Shown piece after piece: positions 1 through 9,210 of a stretch of DNA of 58,596 bases. The stretch comes from Paracoccaceae bacterium (GTDB lineage Bacteria > Pseudomonadota > Alphaproteobacteria > Rhodobacterales > Rhodobacteraceae). The position numbers were made by a program, and so were the translations under genes. A model generated the notes under the pieces. The model was not told the DNA's origin. It saw nothing but the letters and a program-made list of their open reading frames with translations, and did not search any database. Where the stretch lies: NCBI GenBank assembly GCA_011389685.1, contig JAABTV010000018.1, positions 1 to 58,596 on the forward strand, read 5' to 3'. Numbering within the stretch: position 1 is the first letter of the stretch; every line of letters begins with the position of its first letter.

Positions 1-78
1 CCGGGCGATGTGGTGGCGGATCGGGGCTACGACGCCCGCGCGATCCTCGAGCTGATCGCCGCGCATGGCGGACGCGGG
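1..78 (+). pseudogene. IS5-family transposase remnant (left edge)
   Basis: The first codons read in frame as an IS5/IS4-type DDE transposase segment (ADRGYDARAILELIAAHGGR). In intact relatives this stretch holds the second catalytic Asp region and continues into a proline/arginine-rich block leading to the terminal Glu region. Here the homology stops after about 26 codons and runs into unrelated intergenic DNA before yqgE, so the 3' part of the gene is missing. What lies to the left is outside the window. I see no inverted repeat at the break. Confidence 0.6.
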
Positions 79-129
79 GCTAAGCCTGCAACCGGATCAG
101 CCGCGGATCAGGCCCGAATCCGGCCTGAA

Positions 130-720
130 TCAAGCCCGCCCCGCCGCCGCCGAAAGGCTCAGGGGGTCCACCCCGAGCGTGCGCAGGGCGGCGCTCCATT
201 TCGCGGCATCCGCCGCGTCGAACACCAGCTCGGCCCCGGCCTCGGCAGTGAGCCAGCCATTGGCCAGGATCTCGCTTTCCAATTGCCCCGGCCCCCAGCC
301 GGCATAGCCCAGCGCCATGATCGCCCGCGCCGGCCCGCGCCCGGCGGCCAGTTCCTCAAGAATGTCGAGCGTCGCGGTCATCGCGAAATCGTCACTCACC
401 TTCAGCGTCGAGATCGGCGAGGTATAATCGCCCGAATGGAGCACGAAACCCCGGCCGTGTTCGACCGGCCCGCCGAAATGAACCGGCAGGTCGCGCGCGC
501 ATCCGTCATCGCCTATGTCGAGCTGCTCGACCAGGGCCGAGAGCCGCAGCTCGTCGGTCGGCTTGTTCACGATCAGCCCCATCGCCCCCTCGTCCGAATG
601 GGCGCAGACAAACACCACGGATTTGTCGAACCGCGGATCGCCCATCCCCGGCATCGCGATCAGAAGCTTGCCGGTCAGGTCCATCGCGAGGGCATCAGCG
701 CCCGGCATTCTGTCGGCCAT
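130..720 (-). CDS. YqgE/AlgH family protein (DUF179)
   Basis: A 196-residue protein, the usual length for YqgE/AlgH. It carries the family blocks [10 protein letters not shown] (about residues 17-26), GLIVNKPT (about 48-55) and the glycine-rich [16 protein letters not shown] segment (about 82-97). The biochemical function of the family is not settled; AlgH was named for an effect on alginate regulation in Pseudomonas. No signal peptide or membrane segment is visible, so it should be cytoplasmic. It is divergent from the DsbD-N-like gene across a 144-bp spacer that should hold both promoters. Confidence 0.93.
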   Translation of the reverse strand: MADRMPGADALAMDLTGKLLIAMPGMGDPRFDKSVVFVCAHSDEGAMGLIVNKPTDELRLSALVEQLDIGDDGCARDLPVHFGGPVEHGRGFVLHSGDYTSPISTLKVSDDFAMTATLDILEELAAGRGPARAIMALGYAGWGPGQLESEILANGWLTAEAGAELVFDAADAAKWSAALRTLGVDPLSLSAAAGRA

Positions 721-864
721 CGGGCTGGGATCCGCTTGCTTTGCTCATGCGTCATACATGCGCTTCCGCGCGTCCATGTTCAAGCGCGGGATTCGCGCCA
801 CATCCGCCGATTCTCGCCGGAAAGTGAGTTGTTCTTTACCGCGCCCCGGCGCATCACTGCGCCC

Positions 865-1671
865 ATGATCCGATTATCTGCCTTGCTGTGTGCCCTCATT
901 CTCGCCGCGCTGCCGCTGCGCGCCAACCCCTATGGCGACATGGTCGCCCTGCGCCTCGTCCCCGGCTGGCAAATGCCGGATGGAACGCTCATGGCCGGGC
1001 TTGAATTCCGGCTCGCCAAGGGTTGGAAGACCTATTGGCGCGCACCGGGGGATGCCGGAATCCCGCCCATGTTCGACTGGTCCGGATCGCACAATCTCGC
1101 CGCGATCGGCGTCCACTGGCCCCGGCCGGAGGTTTTCGACCAGAACGGCATGCGCAGCATCGGCTATCAGGGTCATGTGATCCTGCCACTGTCGGTCACG
1201 CCCGACCGCGCCGGGCAGCCGGTGCATCTGACCGGACGGATAGACATCGGCATCTGCCAGAATGTCTGCGTCCCGGTGCAGCTCGATCTCGACCGGGTGA
1301 CACTGGCGGCGCGGGCCGATCAGCGCCCCGTGCCCGCGATCCTGACCGCGCTGGCCGATCAGCCGGTGCCGGGGCACAAGGCGGGGCTTTCCCATCATGA
1401 CTGCGCCGTCGCGCCCAGCGATGACGGGCTGACCCTGACCGCGCGATTCACCCTGCCTCCGGTCGGGCGATCCGAAACCGCCGTGGTCGAGACCGCCGAC
1501 CCGATGATCTGGGCCTCCGAACCGCGCATGTCGCGCAAGGGAAAAACGCTCACCGCGACGTTCGAGCTCATGACTGTCACGGGCCAGCCCTTCGCGCTCG
1601 ACCGCTCGGGCCTGCGCTTTACGCTCCTCGGCGAAAAGCGCGCGGTCGATATCCGCGGGTGCGGCGGCTGA
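865..1671 (+). CDS. Secreted DsbD N-terminal-domain-like protein
   Basis: A 268-residue protein starting at ATG 865, chosen because a clear signal peptide follows (hydrophobic core about residues 4-18, ending in LRA). The mature part has the GWKTYWR motif (53-59) and a CxxxC pair (Cys131, Cys135 in GICQNVCVPV), which resembles the thiol-exchange site of the DsbD/ScsB alpha domain. The membrane and thioredoxin domains of full DsbD are absent, so it is a stand-alone periplasmic redox or partner domain. A further Cys sits four residues from the C-terminus. The in-frame reading upstream of 865 is a shadow of yqgE. Confidence 0.8.
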   Translation: MIRLSALLCALILAALPLRANPYGDMVALRLVPGWQMPDGTLMAGLEFRLAKGWKTYWRAPGDAGIPPMFDWSGSHNLAAIGVHWPRPEVFDQNGMRSIGYQGHVILPLSVTPDRAGQPVHLTGRIDIGICQNVCVPVQLDLDRVTLAARADQRPVPAILTALADQPVPGHKAGLSHHDCAVAPSDDGLTLTARFTLPPVGRSETAVVETADPMIWASEPRMSRKGKTLTATFELMTVTGQPFALDRSGLRFTLLGEKRAVDIRGCGG

Positions 1672-1725
1672 GGCAGCGATCCAGAGCGTGGCAAACCGAT
1701 CAACCGCCATTCACCGGGGCCGGGC

Positions 1726-4700
1726 TCAGACTTCCTCCACCTCCACGACCCCCGGAAGGCTGCGGATCGCGCCCTTGATCTGCGGGTTGACCGGAAACTC
1801 GCGGCCCGCGTCGACCTCGACCTCACCGGGCAGGCCGGGGTTCATCAGGCAAAACCGGATCGGCCCGCGCCCGGCATTGCGGATCCTGTCCTGCGCGTCG
1901 GACAGAACATCGGCCACGGCGCGGATCGCCGCCTGATCCTCGACAAAGATCCGCAGCCCCACCGCCCCCGCATCGGCCACCACCGCATCGATCGGCGCCA
2001 CGGACCGGCCCAGCAGCTTGAGTTGGTCCGCCTCCATCGTCGCCTCGGCGGTGATCACCACCTTTTCGCCCGCCTCAAGGAAATCCCGCGATTTCTCAAG
2101 CGTTTCGGAAAACAGCGTCACCTCGTAGGCGCCACTCACATCCGACAACTGGACAAATGCAAATCTGTTGCCGCGCGCCGATTTGCGCTCCTGCCGGCCC
2201 GCGACCACGCCGGCCAGCTTGGCCAGATGCGGCCCGGCCTCGGCCTTGGCGCTCACCTCGTCGAGGCTCATCACCCCCTTGCGTTTGAGCACGGTGGCAT
2301 AGTCGTCCAGCGGATGGCCCGAAAGGTAGAACCCCACCGCCCGGAACTCCTCGCCCAACCGCTCGGCGGGCAACCAGTCGCCCACCGGCATGAGGCGCGG
2401 TTCCGGCAGATCGTCGCCCGCATCTCCGAAAAGCGACACCTGATTCGAATTCTTCTGCTCATGCACCGCCGCAGAATAGCCCATCAGCGCCTCAAGCGAA
2501 TCAAACACCCGGCGGCGGTTGCGGTCCAGCTCGTCGAACGCCCCGGCCCGGGCCAGCATCTCCAGTGATCGCTTGCCCACCCGCTTGAGATCGACCCTGC
2601 GCGCGAGATCGAAAAGCGTGGCAAAGGGCTTGTCCTGACCATCCACGCGCCGCGCATCGGTGATGAGGCGCATCGCCTCGATACCCACGTTCTTGAGCGC
2701 GCCCAACGCATAGTGCAGCACCTGCCCGCGAACCGTGAACATCGCCTCGGACCGGTTCACGCAGGGCGGCAGCCACGCCAGCCCCAGCCCCTTTTTCACC
2801 TCTTCGAAATAGACGCCCAGCTTGTCGGTCAGATGGATGTCGCAATTCATCACGCCGGCCATGAATTCCACCGGGTGATTGGCCTTGAGCCACGCGGTCT
2901 GGTAACTCACCACCGCATAGGCCGCCGCGTGGGACTTGTTGAAACCGTAATTGGCAAACTTGTCGAGCAGGTTCCACACTTCCAGCGCCTTGGCGTCGTC
3001 GACGCCATTGGCCTTGGCACCATCAATGAATTTCGGCCGTTCGGCGTCCATCGCCGCTTGGATCTTCTTGCCCATGGCGCGGCGCAGCAGGTCGGCGCCG
3101 CCCAGACTGTAGCCCGCCATTTCCTGCGCGATCTGCATCACCTGTTCCTGGTAAACGATGATGCCTTGCGTCTCGTCCAGGACATGATCAACCGAAGGAT
3201 GCAGGTAATCGCGCTTGCTCAGCCCGTTCTTGACCTCACAGTATTTCGGGATGTTCTCCATCGGGCCGGGGCGGTAGAGCGCCACCAGCGCGACAATATC
3301 CTCGATGCAGGTCGGCCTCATGCGCTTGAGCGCGTCCATCATGCCGCTGCTTTCCACCTGGAACACCGCCACGGTGCGGGCGCGTGCATAAAGCTCATAG
3401 GTCTTCGCGTCATCGAGCGGGATCTGCCCGATATCGTTCTCGGCCCCCGGGAAGGGCTCGTAGATGGTGCTGCCATCGGCCGCGACATGCAGGCTGCGCC
3501 CCTCGCCATGGATCAAATCAACCGCGTTCTGGATCACGGTCAGCGTCTTCAGCCCCAGGAAGTCGAACTTCACCAGCCCCGCCTGCTCGACCCATTTCAT
3601 GTTGAACTGCGTCGCCGGCATGTCCGAGCGCGGGTCCTGGTAAAGCGGCACCAGCTCGTCAAGCGGCCGATCGCCGATCACCACCCCGGCCGCATGAGTC
3701 GAGGCGTTCCTGAGCAGCCCTTCAAGCTTCATCCCGTAATTCAGCAGCCGGTCCACCACCTCCTCGGCGCGCGCCGCCTCGCGCAGACGGTCCTCCTGCA
3801 CCAGCGCCTGCTCGATCGACACCGGCTTGACCCCCTCGACCGGGATCATCTTGGAAAGCCGGTCAACTTGGCCATAGGGCATCTGCAACACCCGGCCCAC
3901 GTCGCGCACGGCAGCCTTGGACAAGAGCGCGCCGAAGGTGATGATCTGCCCCACCTTGTTGCGGCCATAGGTCTCCTGCACATAGCGGATCACCTCTTCG
4001 CGGCGGTCCATGCAGAAGTCGATGTCGAAATCGGGCATGCTGACCCGTTCGGGGTTCAGGAACCGCTCGAACAGCAGGCTGTAACGCAACGGGTCGAGAT
4101 CGGTGATGGTCAGCGCATAGGCGACGAGCGACCCGGCCCCCGAGCCGCGACCGGGTCCGACCGGGATGTCCTGCTCCTTGGCCCATTTGATGAAATCGGC
4201 CACGATCAGGAAATAACCGGGAAAGCCCATGCCCTCGATGATCCCCAGTTCGAAATCGAGCCGTTTCTCATATTCCTCGACCGCCGCGGCGTGGGGGATG
4301 ACCGCCAGCCGCGCGGTCAGACCCGCCTTGGCCTGGCGGCGCAATTCCTCGACCTCGTCCTCGGCAAAACGCGGCAGGATCGGATCGCGCCGATAAGCCA
4401 TGAAGGCGCAGCGCCGCGCGATTTCCACCGTGTTCTCGACCGCCTCGGGCAGATCGGCGAAAAGCGTGACCATCTCCTGCGGGCTCTTGAAATAATGCTG
4501 CGGGGTCAGGCGGCGGCGCGGCTCGGACTGATCGACATAGGCGCCATCGGCGATACAGATCAGCGCGTCATGCGCCTCGTACATCTCGCTTTGCGGGAAA
4601 TAAACGTCATTCGTCGCCACCAGCGGGAGGTCCATGCCATAGGCCATCTCGACGAAACCGCGCTCGGTCTGCTGCTCGGCCTGCGGAAGCCCGCTTTCGC

Positions 4701-5238
4701 CCGGGTGGCGCTGCAACTCGACATAAAGCCGGTCGCCGAACATCGCCGCGAGACGCTCCATCAACGCCCGCGCCGTCGGTCTCTGCCCGCCCTGCAACAG
4801 CATGCCCACCGGCCCTCCGGGCCCGCCTGTCAGGCAGATCAGCCCGCCGGAATGCCGCTCAAGCTCCTCCAACGTGACCTGGGCCAACCCGCCATGCTTG
4901 TCCACGTAAAGGCAGGAATTGAGCTTCATCAGGTTCTCATACCCGGCCTCGTTCTGCGCCAGCAGAACCACCGGCGCAGGCATGCGCGGCTTTTCCCCCG
5001 GTGCGGGTTCGACATAGGCCAGATCGACCTGACAGCCGATGATCGGCTGCACCCCCGCGCCGCTCAGGGTCACGGAAAACTCCAGCGCCGCGAACATGTT
5101 GTTGGTATCGGTCAGTGCCACCGCGGGCATCTGCATCCGCTCGCACAGCCCGGGCAGCGACTTGAGCCGCACCGCGCCTTCCAGCAGCGAATACTCGGAA
5201 TGCACGCGAAGATGGATGAATCGGGGATCACTGCTCAT
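1726..5238 (-). CDS. dnaE: DNA polymerase III subunit alpha
   Basis: The replicative polymerase of the chromosome, 1170 residues, normal for the DnaE1 class. The N-terminal PHP domain begins at HLRVHSEYSLLEGA (about 8-21). The polymerase palm carries GPGRGSGAGSLVAYA and the catalytic PDFDIDF (402-408) with its paired aspartates. A helix-hairpin-helix and tandem middle region follow, then an OB-fold near 990-1065 and the C-terminal tau-binding region. It stands alone on the minus strand and is divergent from the BMP transporter operon. I see no frameshift or missing catalytic residue. Confidence 0.98.
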   Translation of the reverse strand: MSSDPRFIHLRVHSEYSLLEGAVRLKSLPGLCERMQMPAVALTDTNNMFAALEFSVTLSGAGVQPIIGCQVDLAYVEPAPGEKPRMPAPVVLLAQNEAGYENLMKLNSCLYVDKHGGLAQVTLEELERHSGGLICLTGGPGGPVGMLLQGGQRPTARALMERLAAMFGDRLYVELQRHPGESGLPQAEQQTERGFVEMAYGMDLPLVATNDVYFPQSEMYEAHDALICIADGAYVDQSEPRRRLTPQHYFKSPQEMVTLFADLPEAVENTVEIARRCAFMAYRRDPILPRFAEDEVEELRRQAKAGLTARLAVIPHAAAVEEYEKRLDFELGIIEGMGFPGYFLIVADFIKWAKEQDIPVGPGRGSGAGSLVAYALTITDLDPLRYSLLFERFLNPERVSMPDFDIDFCMDRREEVIRYVQETYGRNKVGQIITFGALLSKAAVRDVGRVLQMPYGQVDRLSKMIPVEGVKPVSIEQALVQEDRLREAARAEEVVDRLLNYGMKLEGLLRNASTHAAGVVIGDRPLDELVPLYQDPRSDMPATQFNMKWVEQAGLVKFDFLGLKTLTVIQNAVDLIHGEGRSLHVAADGSTIYEPFPGAENDIGQIPLDDAKTYELYARARTVAVFQVESSGMMDALKRMRPTCIEDIVALVALYRPGPMENIPKYCEVKNGLSKRDYLHPSVDHVLDETQGIIVYQEQVMQIAQEMAGYSLGGADLLRRAMGKKIQAAMDAERPKFIDGAKANGVDDAKALEVWNLLDKFANYGFNKSHAAAYAVVSYQTAWLKANHPVEFMAGVMNCDIHLTDKLGVYFEEVKKGLGLAWLPPCVNRSEAMFTVRGQVLHYALGALKNVGIEAMRLITDARRVDGQDKPFATLFDLARRVDLKRVGKRSLEMLARAGAFDELDRNRRRVFDSLEALMGYSAAVHEQKNSNQVSLFGDAGDDLPEPRLMPVGDWLPAERLGEEFRAVGFYLSGHPLDDYATVLKRKGVMSLDEVSAKAEAGPHLAKLAGVVAGRQERKSARGNRFAFVQLSDVSGAYEVTLFSETLEKSRDFLEAGEKVVITAEATMEADQLKLLGRSVAPIDAVVADAGAVGLRIFVEDQAAIRAVADVLSDAQDRIRNAGRGPIRFCLMNPGLPGEVEVDAGREFPVNPQIKGAIRSLPGVVEVEEV

Positions 5239-5555
5239 GCCCCGAGACTACCCGCTGCGCGGCCCGCGCGAAAGCACCAACCCGCCCCTTGATCTTGCCA
5301 AAAATTCCCATGATCCGGGGGCGGGATCGCCCATCGGAGCAACCCATGCGCGCCCCATTCATTCCATGCCATCGAAAATGACAGCTTGATTATTCACGCA
5401 TCATTGAAAGAGTTTATGGGCGCCACGGCGAATCCCTGCTTGCGCGAATCCGGGCAAAGCCGTTTTGATACAGTAACAAACAGGGGGGCGTAGGCCCGAA
5501 CAATGAAACAAACGCAACCAGCGCCCGCCCCGGCGGCGCGCCAAGGGGAAATCGC
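5239..5555. other. Divergent intergenic region, dnaE / BMP transporter
   Basis: A gene-free stretch of 317 bp between two divergent starts. It is AT-richer than the flanking genes around 5380-5510. TTGATT and TTGATA hexamers are present on the plus strand, but I cannot pair either with a convincing -10 at 16-18 bp. No purine-riboswitch core or strong hairpin is visible. Both promoters must lie here but I cannot place them. Confidence 0.5.
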
Positions 5556-7082
5556 GTGACAGGGACGTTGCTTTCGATCAGGGGGCTGACCAAGGCCTAT
5601 CCCGGTGTGGTGGCCAATGACTCCGTCTCGTTCGACATCGGCGCGGGCGAGATTCACGCGCTTCTGGGCGAGAACGGCGCAGGCAAATCGACCCTGGTCA
5701 AGATGATCTATGGCCTCGTCAAACCCGATAGTGGCGCGATGCAGATGCGCGGCGCGGCCTTTGCGCCGCCCGAACCGCGCGCCGCCCGCGCGGCGGGCGT
5801 GGCCATGGTGTTCCAGCATTTCTCGCTTTTCGACGCGCTCGACGTGTCCGAGAATATCGCGCTCGGGATGGAAGACCCGCCCCCCCTGCGCGATCTGGCT
5901 GCGCGCATCCGCACCGTGTCCGAGGAATACGGCTTGCCGCTCGACCCTTACCGCACGGTCGGCGGCCTTTCGGCCGGGGAACGCCAGCGGGTCGAGATCA
6001 TCCGCTGCCTGCTGCAGGATCCCAAACTGCTGATCATGGACGAACCGACCAGCGTTCTGACCCCGCAAGAGGTCGGAATCCTGTTCGAAACCCTCAACAA
6101 GCTGCGCGATGAGGGCACCTCGATCCTCTATATCAGCCACAAGCTGGAAGAGATCCGCACGCTTTGCGACACTGCCACGATCCTGCGGCTGGGCAAGAAC
6201 GTGGGCACTTGCGACCCGCGCGAAACGACCGCGCGCCAGATGGCCGAGATGATGGTCGGCAGCGAATTGCAGACTCCGAAAGGCGCGGGTGGCACGCCGG
6301 GCGCGGTGATGCTGGATGTCTCCGGCCTCTCGCTGCCTGCCCCGACCAAGTTCGGCACCGCGCTCAAGAACGTGCATCTGCGGCTGCACGCGGGCGAGGT
6401 TCTGGGCATCGGCGGGGTCGCGGGCAACGGTCAGGACGAGCTTCTGGCCGCACTCTCGGGCGAGATCCGCGCCAGCCGCGATGCGATCCGCCTCAAAGGG
6501 CAGGATATCGGCCATCTCGGCCCCACCGCGCGCCGCCAGCGCGGCCTGCTCGCCGCCCCCGAGGAGCGGCTGGGCCATGCGGCGGCCCCGGACATGAGCC
6601 TGACCGAGAACGCATTGCTGACCGGCGCGGTGCGCGAAGGGCTGACCACCAACGGCTTTCTCAGATGGGGCAAGGCGCGGGACTTCGCCGAAACGATCAT
6701 CAAGACATTCGATGTCCGCACCCCCGGGCCGGACAATGCCGCGCGTTCGCTTTCCGGTGGCAACCTTCAGAAATTCGTCATCGGCCGCGAGGTGCTCCAG
6801 CGCCCCGAGGTCCTGGTCGTGAACCAGCCGACATGGGGCGTCGATGCCTCGGCCGCAGCCGCGATCCGCCAGGCGCTCCTCGACCTGGCCGGGAACGGCA
6901 CCGCAGTTCTGGTGATATCCCAGGATCTCGACGAGTTGATGGAGGTCGCCGATCATTTCGCCGCACTGAACGAAGGGCGGCTGAGCGACACCCGCCACAC
7001 CGGCGATCTCACGATCGAGGAGATCGGACTGATGATGGGCGGAGCCCATGACGGGATGGAGGTCGCCCATGTTCAGGCTTGA
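5556..7082 (+). CDS. BMP-family ABC transporter, ATP-binding protein
   Basis: A 508-residue double-nucleotide-binding-domain ATPase of the sugar/nucleoside importer type. The first domain has Walker A GENGAGKST (38-46), signature LSAGERQRVEI and Walker B LLIMDEPTSVL. The second has a degenerate P-loop (GVAGNGQDEL), signature LSGGNLQKFVIGRE and Walker B with Asn-Gln (VVNQPTWGVD), as usual in this family where one site is weakened. The start is GTG 5556, preceded by an AAGGGGAA ribosome site. Its stop overlaps the next gene. With the two permeases and the BMP binding protein it forms a complete importer; relatives move nucleosides, but the substrate cannot be read from sequence. Confidence 0.94.
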   Translation: MTGTLLSIRGLTKAYPGVVANDSVSFDIGAGEIHALLGENGAGKSTLVKMIYGLVKPDSGAMQMRGAAFAPPEPRAARAAGVAMVFQHFSLFDALDVSENIALGMEDPPPLRDLAARIRTVSEEYGLPLDPYRTVGGLSAGERQRVEIIRCLLQDPKLLIMDEPTSVLTPQEVGILFETLNKLRDEGTSILYISHKLEEIRTLCDTATILRLGKNVGTCDPRETTARQMAEMMVGSELQTPKGAGGTPGAVMLDVSGLSLPAPTKFGTALKNVHLRLHAGEVLGIGGVAGNGQDELLAALSGEIRASRDAIRLKGQDIGHLGPTARRQRGLLAAPEERLGHAAAPDMSLTENALLTGAVREGLTTNGFLRWGKARDFAETIIKTFDVRTPGPDNAARSLSGGNLQKFVIGREVLQRPEVLVVNQPTWGVDASAAAAIRQALLDLAGNGTAVLVISQDLDELMEVADHFAALNEGRLSDTRHTGDLTIEEIGLMMGGAHDGMEVAHVQA

Positions 7083-8244
7083 GAAACGGCCCCAGCCCAG
7101 CCGGGTCTTTGCCTACCTCACCCCGGTTCTGGCCGTCATCGCCACGATGTTCGCGGGCGGACTCCTGTTTGCGGCGCTGGGCAAGAACCCGGTCGAGGCG
7201 ATCCGCACCATCTTCTGGGATCCGCTCTTTGGCGAATTCGCCTTCTACTATCGCCCGCAATTGCTGGTCAAAGGCGGGCCGCTGATCCTCATAGCGATCG
7301 GCCTTTCTTTGGGCTTTCGCGCCGGCATCTGGAACATCGGCGCAGAGGGGCAATACATTGTGGGCGCGATCTGCGGCGCGGCGGTGGCGCTCGCCTTCTA
7401 CCCGCTCGACGCGTGGTATATCTTTCCGTTGATGATCCTCGCGGGCGCGCTGGGCGGGATGCTCTGGGCGATGATCCCGGCGCTTCTCAAGGTGAAATTC
7501 GGCACCAATGAAATCCTCGTCTCGCTGATGCTGGTCTATGTGGCCGAGAACCTGCTGGCCTCCATGGCGCTCGGCCTTCTGAAGAACCCCGAGGGGCACG
7601 GCTTTCCCGGCTCGCGCAATCTCAAGGAGTATCCAAGCGCCTACAACGAGCCTATATTGGTTCTAGATCGGATCCCTGAACCTGATACTTGCAGTGGCAT
7701 TTCAGGCCTTTTCGAATGCGCGCGAAGTGGATCGTATAACGTTGTGGCAGATTTTTCCTCCGGGATGCACTGGGGCGTCCTGACGGCCTTCATCGCGGTG
7801 ATCTTCGCCTATGTGCTGCTCAACCGGCACATGCTGGGCTTTTCCATCCGCCTCACCGGCGAGGCGCCGCGCGCGGCGCGCTTCTCGGGTGTCAGCCCGA
7901 CGCGGATCATCCTGTTCTGCCTTGGCATTTCCGGGATGATGGCGGGCCTCGCCGGCATGTTCGAGGTCTCGGGCCCCTCGGGCCAGGTCAGCATCGACTT
8001 CAACGTGGGCTACGGCTTTACCGCGATCATCGTGGCCTTTCTCGGGCGGTTGCACCCGATCGGCATCCTGCTGGCGGGCCTTCTGATGGCGCTCACCTAT
8101 ATCGGTGGCGAGATCGCGCAGGGCAATCTCGGCCTGCCCTCGGCCGCGATCCAGCTGTTCCAGGGAATGCTGCTGTTCTTTCTTCTGGCGGTGGACATGC
8201 TGACCAATTACCGCATCCGCCTTGTCAAACGCGAGGCCGCATGA
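7069..8244 (+). CDS. BMP-family ABC transporter, permease 1
   Basis: A 391-residue BPD_transp_2-type permease with about ten hydrophobic helices. ATG 7069 is chosen over the upstream in-frame start because a GGAGG sits 6-7 bp before it; this overlaps the ATPase gene by 14 bp. The conserved loop GEAPRAARFSGVSP is present. Residues about 195-231 form an extra extracytoplasmic or inter-helix segment with two Cys (DTCSGISGLFECARSG) encoded by DNA of much lower GC than its surroundings. Relatives as I recall them have only a short link there. The reading frame is intact across it. Confidence 0.92.
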   Translation: MFRLEKRPQPSRVFAYLTPVLAVIATMFAGGLLFAALGKNPVEAIRTIFWDPLFGEFAFYYRPQLLVKGGPLILIAIGLSLGFRAGIWNIGAEGQYIVGAICGAAVALAFYPLDAWYIFPLMILAGALGGMLWAMIPALLKVKFGTNEILVSLMLVYVAENLLASMALGLLKNPEGHGFPGSRNLKEYPSAYNEPILVLDRIPEPDTCSGISGLFECARSGSYNVVADFSSGMHWGVLTAFIAVIFAYVLLNRHMLGFSIRLTGEAPRAARFSGVSPTRIILFCLGISGMMAGLAGMFEVSGPSGQVSIDFNVGYGFTAIIVAFLGRLHPIGILLAGLLMALTYIGGEIAQGNLGLPSAAIQLFQGMLLFFLLAVDMLTNYRIRLVKREAA

Positions 8245-9164
8245 TGGACCTGTCCTCGATCACGCCTGCCCTGCTGCTCGCGTCACTCATGGTCGCCGCC
8301 ACGCCGATCCTGCTCGCGGGGATCGGCGAACTGGTCGTCGAACGCGCGGGCGTTCTCAACCTCGGGGTCGAGGGGATGATGATCACCGGCGCGATCTTCG
8401 GATTTGCCGCCACCATTGAAACCGGCTCGCCCCTCGTGGGCTTTGCCGCAGCGGCGGCAGGGGGCGCCCTTCTGTCGCTGCTCTTTGCCCTGCTCACCCA
8501 GATCGCACTGGCCAACCAGGTGGCCTCGGGGCTGGCGCTCACGCTGTTCGGGCTGGGGCTGTCGTCGCTTCTGGGGCAGGATTACGTGGGCCTCAAACCC
8601 ACCCCGACCCCGTCTTTCAATATCCCGCTCCTGTCCGACATCCCGTTTCTCGGTCACGTTCTCTTTTCCCATGACCTGATGGTCTATTTCGGGCTCGGGC
8701 TGGTGGCGGCGGTCTGGGCGCTCCTGAAATACTCCCGCGCCGGGCTGATCCTGCGCGCGGTGGGCGAAAACCACGACGCCGCCCACGCGCTGGGTTACAA
8801 GGTGGTGCGCATCCGCATCCTCGCCATCATGTTCGGCGGCGCCTGCGCCGGGCTGGGCGGGTCCTATATCAGTCTCATCCGCGTCCCCCAATGGACCGAA
8901 GGCATGACTTCGGGCGCAGGCTGGATCGCGCTCGCGCTTGTCGTCTTTGCAAGCTGGAAACCGGGCCGCGTGCTGCTCGGGGCCTGGCTTTTTGGCGGTG
9001 TCACGGTGCTGCAACTCAATTTGCAGGCCGCAGGGCTTGCCATTCCGGTCGAATATCTGTCCATGTCACCCTATCTGATCACCATCCTCGTGCTGGTCAT
9101 CATGTCAGCGGACAAAAGCCGCGCACCCGCGTCTCTTGGCCGTATCTTCCACGCCTCGGGCTGA
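8241..9164 (+). CDS. BMP-family ABC transporter, permease 2
   Basis: A 307-residue second permease of the same importer, with about eight to nine hydrophobic helices. Family blocks visible are GELVVERAGVLNLGVEGMM (about 30-48), GQDYVGLKP and RAVGENHDAAHALGYKV, the last being the cytoplasmic coupling loop. It starts at ATG 8241 with an ATGA overlap on permease 1, so translation is probably coupled. It should pair with permease 1 as a heterodimer. Confidence 0.94.
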   Translation: MMDLSSITPALLLASLMVAATPILLAGIGELVVERAGVLNLGVEGMMITGAIFGFAATIETGSPLVGFAAAAAGGALLSLLFALLTQIALANQVASGLALTLFGLGLSSLLGQDYVGLKPTPTPSFNIPLLSDIPFLGHVLFSHDLMVYFGLGLVAAVWALLKYSRAGLILRAVGENHDAAHALGYKVVRIRILAIMFGGACAGLGGSYISLIRVPQWTEGMTSGAGWIALALVVFASWKPGRVLLGAWLFGGVTVLQLNLQAAGLAIPVEYLSMSPYLITILVLVIMSADKSRAPASLGRIFHASG

Positions 9165-9210
9165 TCGGCCCGGGGATGCTGCCAACTCGAACCAAGAGGG
9201 AGTCACAATC

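Noticed and set aside
2713..5292. Long plus-strand open frame (859 codons) opposite dnaE
   Set aside because: It is antisense to an intact DnaE with all catalytic motifs; its His/Arg/Gln-rich, motif-free translation is typical of the complementary frame in high-GC genes.
5239..5555. Purine or other riboswitch before the BMP importer
   Set aside because: I looked for the conserved purine aptamer loops and for a leader terminator and saw neither.
5394..7070. Minus-strand open frame opposite the BMP ATPase
   Set aside because: The plus-strand gene has both nucleotide-binding domains intact; the opposite frame is a shadow.
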